This document shows, piece after piece, positions 1 through 6,972 of a stretch of DNA of 64,000 bases (position 1 is the first letter of the stretch; each line of letters opens with the position of its first letter). Under the pieces are notes generated by a model that was not told the DNA's origin, did not search any database, and saw only the letters and a program-made list of their open reading frames with translations. The position numbers and the translations under genes are program-made. Source of the stretch: Streptomyces sp. TLI_053 (lineage in GTDB: Bacteria; Actinomycetota; Actinomycetes; Streptomycetales; Streptomycetaceae); contig NZ_LT629775.1 in NCBI RefSeq assembly GCF_900105395.1, forward strand, positions 4,052,001-4,116,000, written 5' to 3'.

Positions 1-132
1 CTCGGCGTCTCGCGGAGCCTGGTCTCCCGGGCTCCGAACTGTTCGGATGTCTGTCTCGGTGAAGCTGGTGGGGCAGGGGGGCACAGCGACAGGTTTCACC
101 CCGTGCGACCGCGTCCCCTTGACCGCTCCGGC
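1..132 (-). other. 5' leader of an exported gene (probably wblC/whiB7) running off the left edge
   Basis: Sequence downstream of the leftward promoter at 133-171. No complete gene lies here. A 7-bp stem (13-19 with 30-36, 10-base loop) and a small palindrome (about 35-45) suggest a structured leader. In mycobacteria and streptomycetes the gene downstream of uvrD2 on the same strand is whiB7/wblC, whose long leader holds an attenuator with a small upstream ORF. I infer the same here, but the coding region itself is outside the window. Confidence 0.5.
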
Positions 133-171
133 AGGCTATTGCGCTCCCGGTACGGCGCGCAAACTATTTTT
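133..171 (-). promoter_or_regulatory. Promoter with WhiB7/WblC-type AT element
   Basis: Read on the minus strand: AAAAAT (171-166), three bases, TTGCGC as -35 (162-157), an 18-base spacer, TAGCCT as -10 (138-133). An AT-rich hexamer exactly three bases upstream of a -35 box is the known signature of promoters bound by WhiB7/WblC together with the principal sigma factor. The element stands out in otherwise GC-rich DNA. Transcription would start near 126 and leave the window leftward, fitting autoregulation of wblC itself. Confidence 0.65.
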
Positions 172-236
172 CCGGCGAGTTTCCCGACGGTCTCCTCGGC
201 GCTCCCCGGCGCCGGCTGTGATCGCCCCGGACCGGC

Positions 237-2495
237 TCAGGCCGGTTCGTCCGACCGACCGTCCATGACGTCCGCCGGATCCCCCTCGGGCTCCTCCCCC
301 GCACACAACGAGAGCACGGCCGCCCCGTATTTGTCCAGCTTCATGGCCCCGACCCCGGAGATCGAGGCCAGCTCCTGGCGGTTGGCGGGGACGTCCTCGG
401 CGATGGCCATCAGGGTGGCGTCGGTGAAGACGACGTAGGCGGGCGCGCCCTGTTCCCTGGCCTGGGCGGCACGCCACTCGCGCAGCCGCTCGTAGAGCGC
501 CTCGTCCATGGTCGAGGGGCAGGTCTCGCAGCGGCGGAGCTTGCGCTCGACGGCCTCGGTGAGGACGCGCTCGCAGACCCGGCAGGTGACCGGGCCGCGG
601 ACCCGGCGCCCGGCGGAGCGCTCGCCGCCCTCGGCCCCGCCGCGTCCGCCGCGGCTCGCGGGGCGACTGCCGGGGGCGCTGGAGCCGGGCCGCAGCCCGT
701 CCAGGAAGCGGGTGGGCTTGCGGGAGGCCCGGCCGCCCGGGGAGCGGGAGAGCGCCCAGGAGAGGGTGAGGTGCTTGCGGGCACGGGTGACGCCGACGTA
801 GAGGAGGCGGCGCTCCTCCTCGACCTGCTCGTCCGTCTTGGCGTAGATGATCGGCATGGTGCCCTCGGTGAGGCCGACGAGGAAGACGGCGTCCCACTCG
901 AGGCCCTTGGCGGCGTGCAGGGAGGCCAGGGTGACGCCCTCGACCGCGGGGGCGTGCTGGGCGGCGGCGCGGGCGTCGAGTTCGGCGACGTAGGCGGCGA
1001 GGTCGGTGGTCAGGCCCTCGGCCGCGCGGCCCCGCTCGAACTCCTCGGCCAGCCGGACCAGGGCGGCGAGGGACTCCCAGCGGTCCCGGACCGCGCCGGA
1101 ACCGGCGGGGGGTTCGGGGGTGAAGCCGCGGGCGGCGAGGACGGCTCGGACCTGCCCCGCGAGGTCGGGGGCGCCGTCGGTGACGGGGTCGGAACCGGCC
1201 CGGGCCGCGCCGCGGAGCAGGACGCCGGCGTCCCGGACCTCGGGGCGTTCGAAGAACCGCTCGGCGCCCTTGAGCTGGTAGGGGACGGCGAGGTCGGAGA
1301 GGGCCTGCTCGTAGACCTCGGACTGGCCGTTGGTGCGGAACAGGACGGCGATCTCGCTGGCGCGCACCCCGGCGGCGATGAGGTCCTTGATCCGCCGGGC
1401 GGTCGTCTCGGCCTCGGTGGGCTCGTCCTCGTACTCGGTGTAGAGGGGCTCGGGGCCGGCCTCGCGCTGGGAGACGAGTTCGAGGCGGTGACGGGCGGCC
1501 TCGCCCCGGGCCTGGGCGAGCAGCCCGTTGGCGAGGTGGACCACCTGGGGGGTGGAGCGGTAGTCGCGGACCAGCTTGACGACGGTGGCCTCGGGGTGGC
1601 GGGCGCGGAAGCCGAGCAGGTAGTCCGGGGTGGCGCCGGTGAAGGAGTAGATGGTCTGGCTGGCGTCGCCGACGACGCAGAGGCTGGTGCCGCCGCCGGG
1701 GCCGGTCCACTGGTCCAGGAGGCGCTGCTGGAGCGGGGAGACGTCCTGGTACTCGTCGACGGTGAAGTGCCGGTACTGGGCGCGGACCTGGTCGGCGATG
1801 TCCGGCCGGTCCTCCAGGATGGCGGCGGTGAGCAGCAGCACGTCCTCGAAGTCGATGTTGCCGCGGCGGCTCTTGGTCTCCTCGTAGACGCGGTAGACCT
1901 GGGCGGTCTCGGCGGGGTCGCGGGGGGCGTCGCGGCCGGACTTGGCGACGGCGGCGGGGTAGTCGTCCGGGCCGGTCTGGGTGACCTTGGCCCATTCGAT
2001 CTCGGCGGTGAGGTCGCGGAGCTCGGTGCGCTGGACGCGCAGGCCGCAGCGGCCGGCGGACTCGGCGACCAGCTGGACCTTGCGCTCGAGCAGCTGCGGG
2101 ACGGGGCCGCCGATGGCGCGGGGCCAGAAGTAGTGGAGCTGGCGCAGCGCGGCGGCGTGGAAGGTGCGGGCCTGGACGCCCTCGGCGCCGAGCTGGCGCA
2201 GGCGGCCGCGCATCTCGCCGGCGGCGCGGGCGGTGAAGGTGACGGCGAGCACCTGCTGGGGCTGGTAGACACCGCTGCGCACGCCGTAGGCGATGCGGTG
2301 GGTGATGGCCCGGGTCTTGCCGGTGCCGGCGCCGGCGAGGACGCAGACGGGACCGTGCAGGGCGGTGGCGACGGCCCGCTGCTCGGGGTCGAGTCCGGCG
2401 AGGACGGCGTCGGGGCCGCCGGCGGCGGGGTGACCGGTCCGGTGGGCGTCCTGGTGTCCGTCGAACGGGCTGCCGCTCAAGAGGTCTTCCTGCAT
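237..2495 (-). CDS. uvrD2: ATP-dependent DNA helicase UvrD2
   Basis: Superfamily 1 helicase of 752 residues, acting on DNA in repair and replication. Walker A (AGAGTGKT, about residues 54-61), Walker B (VDEYQDVS) and the late helicase motif VTRARKHLTLS are present. Near residue 650 follows a CxxC...CxxC zinc-like cluster (CRVCERV, CETC), then a C-terminal HRDC domain (YERLREWRAAQAREQG ... ISGVGAMKLDKYG). The cysteine linker plus HRDC is diagnostic of actinobacterial UvrD2. The ATG at 2495 was chosen because GAGAGG sits nine bases upstream; the in-frame ATG three codons earlier directly abuts that site. It is divergent from mycoredoxin, as in mycobacteria. Confidence 0.93.
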   Translation of the reverse strand: MQEDLLSGSPFDGHQDAHRTGHPAAGGPDAVLAGLDPEQRAVATALHGPVCVLAGAGTGKTRAITHRIAYGVRSGVYQPQQVLAVTFTARAAGEMRGRLRQLGAEGVQARTFHAAALRQLHYFWPRAIGGPVPQLLERKVQLVAESAGRCGLRVQRTELRDLTAEIEWAKVTQTGPDDYPAAVAKSGRDAPRDPAETAQVYRVYEETKSRRGNIDFEDVLLLTAAILEDRPDIADQVRAQYRHFTVDEYQDVSPLQQRLLDQWTGPGGGTSLCVVGDASQTIYSFTGATPDYLLGFRARHPEATVVKLVRDYRSTPQVVHLANGLLAQARGEAARHRLELVSQREAGPEPLYTEYEDEPTEAETTARRIKDLIAAGVRASEIAVLFRTNGQSEVYEQALSDLAVPYQLKGAERFFERPEVRDAGVLLRGAARAGSDPVTDGAPDLAGQVRAVLAARGFTPEPPAGSGAVRDRWESLAALVRLAEEFERGRAAEGLTTDLAAYVAELDARAAAQHAPAVEGVTLASLHAAKGLEWDAVFLVGLTEGTMPIIYAKTDEQVEEERRLLYVGVTRARKHLTLSWALSRSPGGRASRKPTRFLDGLRPGSSAPGSRPASRGGRGGAEGGERSAGRRVRGPVTCRVCERVLTEAVERKLRRCETCPSTMDEALYERLREWRAAQAREQGAPAYVVFTDATLMAIAEDVPANRQELASISGVGAMKLDKYGAAVLSLCAGEEPEGDPADVMDGRSDEPA

Positions 2496-2774
2496 GCGTT
2501 CCATCCTCTCAGCCCGGGCGGACATCCCGGGCGGGGTTGTCCACAAGCCCGGTGCGATCGCCGGATGATCGCGGCGCGGACGGCGGGTGGTGGCACACTC
2601 GGGGCGCGTGCCCCCGGGCATGCGCCGGTACGGCGGGGCCGACGCCGTGGAATGACCGCCGGGCGGTGGACGTTCTCCCCCCGGAGCCGTGGAACGCACG
2701 CGGTACCGGTACGCGCGCGCGTTGGCGTCCGCACGCCCTCTCCACCCGATTCGCTATCCGAAGGAGTCCCCTCG

Positions 2775-3032
2775 ATGTCCGGCAGCGTGACGATGTACAG
2801 CACGACCTGGTGCGGCTACTGCAACCGGCTCAAGAGCCAGCTGGAGCGCGAGGGCATCGGCTACACCGAGATCAACATCGAGGAGGACCCGGCGTCGGCG
2901 TCCTTCGTGGAGTCGGTGAACAACGGCAACCAGACCGTGCCGACCGTGCTGGTGACGCCGACCGCCGGTGGCGAGCGGGTCGTGATGACCAACCCGAGCC
3001 TGCTCCAGGTGAAGAAGGCCCTGGCGTCCTGA
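2775..3032 (+). CDS. mrx1: Mycoredoxin (glutaredoxin-like)
   Basis: Small cytosolic thiol-disulfide oxidoreductase, 85 residues, thioredoxin fold. It has the mycoredoxin active site WCGYC at about residues 11-15 and the cis-proline segment TVPTVLV. The family reduces mycothiol mixed disulfides using mycothiol in place of glutathione, which fits an actinobacterium. The start is fixed by AAGGAG eight bases upstream. It is divergent from uvrD2 across about 280 bp, the same pairing as Rv3198c/Rv3198A in M. tuberculosis. Confidence 0.93.
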   Translation: MSGSVTMYSTTWCGYCNRLKSQLEREGIGYTEINIEEDPASASFVESVNNGNQTVPTVLVTPTAGGERVVMTNPSLLQVKKALAS

Positions 3033-3042
3033 CGCCGGACGG

Positions 3043-3172
3043 TCCGACACCCGGCGGTACGGCCCCGGCGGCCCGACACCCGGCGGTACGGCCCCGACGC
3101 CCGACGGCAGGGCCCCGACGGCAGGGCCCCGGCGGCCCGGCCCCGGGCGGTCCCGGCCGGCGCGCGCCCGCA
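3043..3172. repeat. GC-rich direct repeats between convergent genes
   Basis: Two 29-base near-identical units (3043-3071 and 3072-3100, sharing CCGACACCCGGCGGTACGG) are followed by two identical 14-base units CCGACGGCAGGGCC (3101-3114, 3115-3128) and degenerate remnants to about 3172. The array fills the space between the converging mycoredoxin and GntR genes. Its role is unknown; it could fold and help termination. Confidence 0.7.
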
Positions 3173-3179
3173 CCGCGGG

Positions 3180-4034
3180 TCACTGCGCGTCGGCCCGGGC
3201 CGGGTCGACGGGGGCGGCCGGCGCGGGCAGCGTGGTCCGGGCGGCGAGGTCGCCGACCCCGTAGACCAGCCGGCTGCGGTCGGCCGAGTAGCGGGTCTCG
3301 ATCACCCGGACCGGCCCGCGCCGGTCGTAGGTGACCCGGGTCTGGACCACCAGCGGCACCCCGGGGCCGCCCTGGAACCACTGGGCCTCCTCGGGGCCGG
3401 GCATCCTGGCCACCAGGTGGTCGACGGCGCCGACCTCGGTGCGCCCGAGGGCGGCGAGCACGGCCTCGTCGCCGCCGTCGATCTGGTCGGGTTCCATCAG
3501 CGGGGTGCCGGCCGCGAGACCGGCCCGGTAGTGGCTCTCCTCGATGGAGTACGGCTCGCGGTCGAGCAGCCGCAGCTGGCGGCGGACCACGATCGCCTCG
3601 CCGGGACGCAGTCCGAGCCGCTCGGCGATGTCGACGCGGGCCCGGACGATCATCATCTCGAAGTCGACGGTGAGCTCGCGGCCACTGTCGTCGGCCTCGC
3701 CCCGGTAGACCTCGCTGGGGGTGGCCAGGCAGTCCAGCGCGGCGGGGCCCTGCGGTTCGAGGCGGGGGGCGGGCCCGTAGGCGCGGTGATCGAGCACCGG
3801 GTGCTCGCGCAGATAGGTGCCCTTGCCCTGGAGCCGGACGAGCCGGCCCTCGTTGACGAGGACGTCGACGGCGAGGCGGACGGTGTTGCGGGCGACGCCG
3901 TACTGGCGCTCCAGCTCGCTCTCGACCGGGAGGGCGGCGGCGGTGGTGAACTCGCCCTCCGCGATCCGGCGGCGCAGGTCCGCGGCGAGGCGCTGGTATT
4001 TGGGGGATTGGGCGGTGCCCCGGGGGATTGTCAC
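3180..4034 (-). CDS. GntR-family (HutC/UTRA) transcriptional regulator
   Basis: DNA-binding repressor of 284 residues. The N-terminal winged helix-turn-helix (about 10-75) contains the hallmark segments LRRRIAEGEF, LPVESELERQYGVARNTVR and LVRLQGKGTYL. The C-terminal half is a UTRA effector domain (GEAIVVRRQLRLLDREPYSIEESHY is characteristic). Ligand unknown; UTRA domains bind small metabolites such as sugar phosphates, histidine derivatives or fatty acids. No obvious target operon adjoins it. The GTG start has no Shine-Dalgarno site but lies seven bases after a good -10 box, so the mRNA is probably leaderless. Confidence 0.88.
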   Translation of the reverse strand: MTIPRGTAQSPKYQRLAADLRRRIAEGEFTTAAALPVESELERQYGVARNTVRLAVDVLVNEGRLVRLQGKGTYLREHPVLDHRAYGPAPRLEPQGPAALDCLATPSEVYRGEADDSGRELTVDFEMMIVRARVDIAERLGLRPGEAIVVRRQLRLLDREPYSIEESHYRAGLAAGTPLMEPDQIDGGDEAVLAALGRTEVGAVDHLVARMPGPEEAQWFQGGPGVPLVVQTRVTYDRRGPVRVIETRYSADRSRLVYGVGDLAARTTLPAPAAPVDPARADAQ

Positions 4035-4041
4035 CCGAGTG

Positions 4042-4071
4042 AATGTAGCGAGACGGGTGAGCGGCTTTCAG
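4042..4071 (-). promoter_or_regulatory. Leaderless promoter of the GntR gene
   Basis: Minus strand: CTGAAA (4071-4066) as -35, an 18-base spacer, TACATT (4047-4042) as -10, then seven bases to the GTG start at 4034. The spacing places the transcript start at or next to the start codon. Confidence 0.5.
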
Positions 4072-4187
4072 GCGTTTGCCGCAAAGTCGCCCGGGATCGG
4101 TGACGGTGTCCGGTCGGCGCCCCCCGCCCCTTCCGGGCAGGGCCGCTCCGGTTACGAACATCCTGGGGAGACGGGTTCGGAATGGAA

Positions 4188-4224
4188 ATTGGGGGCGCGC
4201 GAATCAACTCTGCGCGCCCCCAAT
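4188..4224. terminator. Perfect 13-bp hairpin downstream of nudC
   Basis: 4188-4200 pairs perfectly with 4212-4224 around an 11-base loop. It lies about 120 bases beyond the stop of the leftward NUDIX gene and upstream of the GntR promoter. The arms begin with ATT, giving short A/T tails. The most likely role is Rho-independent termination. Confidence 0.6.
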
Positions 4225-4345
4225 CCCTGGAACGCTCCGAAACCCCGGACCGGAACCCCGGATCCGGGCCCCGGCCCCGAACAGTTCCGAACATCCGGAC
4301 CCGGAACCCCGGATCCGGACCGGCCCCGCTGGACCGCCGCCGGAA

Positions 4346-5302
4346 CTACCAGCGGGCCGCCGACGGCAGCGGCTCGCCGTACCAGAGCTCGACCAGGTGC
4401 CGGGCGATCGAGATCCCGGACGGCGGCAGGATCTCCCCCGCCGCCATGCCCGCCCGCAGCTCCTCCCGGGAGAACCAGCGCGCCTCGGCCAGCTCCTCCC
4501 CGTCCACGGTGATCGCGGTGCCGTCCGGGTGCGCCTTGCCCAGGAAGCCCAGCATCAGGCTGGACGGGAACGGCCACGGCTGGCTGGCCACGTAGGAGAC
4601 CTCGGCGACCTTCACCCCGGCCTCCTCGAACACCTCGCGCACGACCGCCTGCTCGATCGACTCCCCCGGCTCGACGAAACCGGCCAGCGTCGACCAGCGG
4701 CCCTCGGGCCAGAGCGCCTGGCGGCCGAGCAGGCAGCGGTCCTGCTCGTCGGTGATCATCATGATCACGGCCGGGTCGGTGCGCGGGTAGTGCTCGGCCG
4801 CGCAGGAGGTGCAGCGCCGCACGTGCCCGGCACCGGCCTTCTCGGTCGGGTGGCCGCAGCGCGAGCAGAAGCTGTGCAGCCGGTGCCAGTGCTCCAGGGC
4901 GACGGCGTGCACCAGCAGCCCGGCGTCCCGGTCGGAGAGCAGCGCCCCGACCTCGCGCAGCCCGGCCGGACGGGCGTCGCCGTCCAGCCGGCCCGGCAGG
5001 CTCTCGCCCGCCAGCGCGAAGTAGGAGACGCCGTCCTCGTCGGTCCCGAGGAAGTACCGGTCGCCGGTCTGCGGTGCCTCGAAGGAGGGCAGCAGGACCA
5101 GTTCGGTCCCCTGCCCGCTGTCCACCACGAACGCCTCGCCGCCGGCGATCGGCAGCACCTTGGTGGACGGGTGGCTCCACGCGGCCGCCAGCCAGGGCTC
5201 GTCGAACCGGTGCTGGGCCGCCCGGTCCACCCCGGCCCGGGCCAGCGCCAGGTGCAGCGGGTGTTCGGTCTCAGGCACGGTGCTCAACTGTTCCATCCCC
5301 AC
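4346..5302 (-). CDS. nudC: NAD(H) diphosphatase, NudC-type NUDIX hydrolase
   Basis: 318 residues. Hydrolyses NADH/NAD+ to NMN(H) and AMP; some relatives also remove NAD caps from RNA. A zinc ribbon (CSRCGHP ... CTSC, about 130-155) is followed by the NUDIX box (GFVEPGESIEQAVVREVFEE with AGV) and the family-specific downstream motif SQPWPFPSSLM. Length and domain order match bacterial NudC. The GTG start is supported by GGAAG nine bases upstream; an ATG two codons in is the alternative. The position next to mycoredoxin and uvrD2 matches mycobacterial gene order. Confidence 0.92.
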   Translation of the reverse strand: MGMEQLSTVPETEHPLHLALARAGVDRAAQHRFDEPWLAAAWSHPSTKVLPIAGGEAFVVDSGQGTELVLLPSFEAPQTGDRYFLGTDEDGVSYFALAGESLPGRLDGDARPAGLREVGALLSDRDAGLLVHAVALEHWHRLHSFCSRCGHPTEKAGAGHVRRCTSCAAEHYPRTDPAVIMMITDEQDRCLLGRQALWPEGRWSTLAGFVEPGESIEQAVVREVFEEAGVKVAEVSYVASQPWPFPSSLMLGFLGKAHPDGTAITVDGEELAEARWFSREELRAGMAAGEILPPSGISIARHLVELWYGEPLPSAARW

Positions 5303-5386
5303 GTGATGAGTCTTCCGGACGGGTCGGGTGCGCCGCGCGGGCGGGGCGACGGGCGTCCCCCGGCGCCCCGGCCGCGCGCTGCCGAT

Positions 5387-6799
5387 TCACTCTTGCCCGC
5401 CGCCGGGCCGCCAGTTCTCGGCGAGGTCGGCCCACAGGTAGGCGGCAGTCTCGACGCCCTTGGCCAGCAGGTCCAGCTCGACCTTCTCGTCCACCGAGTG
5501 CCAGCCGTCCGAGGGCACCGAGATGCCGAGGAACAGCACCGGCGCGCCGAGCACGTCCTGCAGGTCGGCGGCGGGGCCGGAACCGCCCTCACGGGTGAAC
5601 AGGATCCGCTGCTCGAAGGCCCGTCCCATCGCCCGGACGGTGGACTGCAGGGCCGGGTGGTCCAGCGGGGTCAGGCAGGGCCTGGTGGCGCCCGGGAAGA
5701 CCAGCTCGTACCTGATGCCCTCGGGCACCCGGTCGGCCACCCAGGAGCGGACGGCCTCGCGGACCTTCTCCACCTCCTGCCCGGCGACCAGCCGGAAGGA
5801 CAGCTTCAGATGGGCCGAGGCGGGCACGATGGTCTTGCCGCCGGGGCCGGTGTAGCCGCCCCAGATGCCGTTGACCTCGGCGGTCGGGCGGGCCCAGATC
5901 CGCTCCAGGGTGGAGTAGCCGGCCTCGCCGCGGGTGCCGTACGACTTGGCGACCTTCAGCCAGGCGGCCTCGTCGAAGGGCAGCTCGGCGAAGAGCTCGC
6001 GCTCGCGGTCGGTCAGCTCGACCACGCCGTCGTAGAAACCGGGCACGGCGACCCGGTGGTCGGCGTCGTGCAGGCCGGCGGCCAGCTCGGCGGCGACGGC
6101 GGCCGGGTTGGGCACGGCGCCGCCGAAGGAGCCGGAGTGGATGTCGGTGTCCGGGCCGAACAGGTCGATCTGGGCGTCCGCGAGACCGCGCATGCCGGTG
6201 CAGACGGTCGGCGTGGTCTCGGACCACATGCCGGTGTCCGAGATGATGACGACATCGGCGGCCAGCCGCTCGGCCTCGCGGCGGACCAGCTCGGCGAAGT
6301 GCGGCGAGCCGGACTCCTCCTCGCCCTCGACCAGCAGCTTGAGGTTGACGGCCGGCGCGGTGCGGCCGGTGGCGGCCAGGTGGGCCCGCACCCCGAGGGT
6401 GTGGAAGAAGACCTGGCCCTTGTCGTCGGCGGCGCCCCGGGCGTACAGCCGGTTGCCGACCACGGTCGGCTCGAACGGGTCGGTCGCCCAGCCGTCCTCA
6501 CGGGCGGCGGGCTGCACGTCGTGGTGCCCGTAGACGAGCACGGTCGGCGCGGACGCGTCCCCGGACGGCCACTCGGCGAAGACCGCCGGCAGGCCGTCCG
6601 TCTCCCACACCTCGGCCACCGGGAAGCCGGTGTCGCGCAGCTTGGCGGCCAGCCACTCGGCGGAGCGCCGCACGTCCCCGGCCCGGCCGGGGTCGGCGGA
6701 CACCGAGGGGATGCGCAGCCAGTCGGCGAGGTCCGCGAGGAAGGCGGTCTGGTGCTGGTCGATGAAGGAGCGGACGACGCTGTCCGGGGTTCTCGTCAT
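5387..6799 (-). CDS. M20-family metallodipeptidase
   Basis: 470-residue cytosolic zinc peptidase. Metal ligands are visible in order: YGHHDVQP, AADDKGQ, EGEEESGS with the catalytic glutamate, SDTG, and WHSVDEKV near the end. The inserted dimerisation domain lies between. The pattern matches the CNDP/DUG1-like dipeptidase subgroup, probably taking dipeptides or capped amino acids as substrates. The ATG lacks a Shine-Dalgarno site but TAAAGT lies seven bases upstream, suggesting a leaderless transcript. No operon partner. Confidence 0.88.
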   Translation of the reverse strand: MTRTPDSVVRSFIDQHQTAFLADLADWLRIPSVSADPGRAGDVRRSAEWLAAKLRDTGFPVAEVWETDGLPAVFAEWPSGDASAPTVLVYGHHDVQPAAREDGWATDPFEPTVVGNRLYARGAADDKGQVFFHTLGVRAHLAATGRTAPAVNLKLLVEGEEESGSPHFAELVRREAERLAADVVIISDTGMWSETTPTVCTGMRGLADAQIDLFGPDTDIHSGSFGGAVPNPAAVAAELAAGLHDADHRVAVPGFYDGVVELTDRERELFAELPFDEAAWLKVAKSYGTRGEAGYSTLERIWARPTAEVNGIWGGYTGPGGKTIVPASAHLKLSFRLVAGQEVEKVREAVRSWVADRVPEGIRYELVFPGATRPCLTPLDHPALQSTVRAMGRAFEQRILFTREGGSGPAADLQDVLGAPVLFLGISVPSDGWHSVDEKVELDLLAKGVETAAYLWADLAENWRPGGGQE

Positions 6800-6972
6800 A
6801 CCGACGACTTTAGTTCGCCCGGGCACCCCGCAGCGGCCCCGGTCCCACCCGGTGGCCGTCGCGGGGCCTGTAACGTCCGTCACCCCCGGACGCGCGCGGG
6901 GAGCGGCGCCGGGGGCGACGGGTCGACGGAGAGGTCGACGGGACGACGGGACGACGGGACGGACCTTCCGGA

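Larger units (their letters stand above)
4035..4345. other. Intergenic region, GntR promoter to nudC stop
   Basis: About 310 bp with no gene. It holds the GntR promoter, the 13-bp hairpin at 4188-4224, and two identical copies of CGGAACCCCGGATCCGG (4251-4267 and 4302-4318) within a run of CCGGAAC-rich sequence. The repeats may be secondary structure or decayed tandem duplication. Confidence 0.6.

Noticed and set aside
771..3032. 753-codon plus-strand frame ending with the mycoredoxin sequence
   Set aside because: Only the last 85 codons encode the real protein; the upstream part is antisense to uvrD2 and the mycoredoxin has its own ribosome site.
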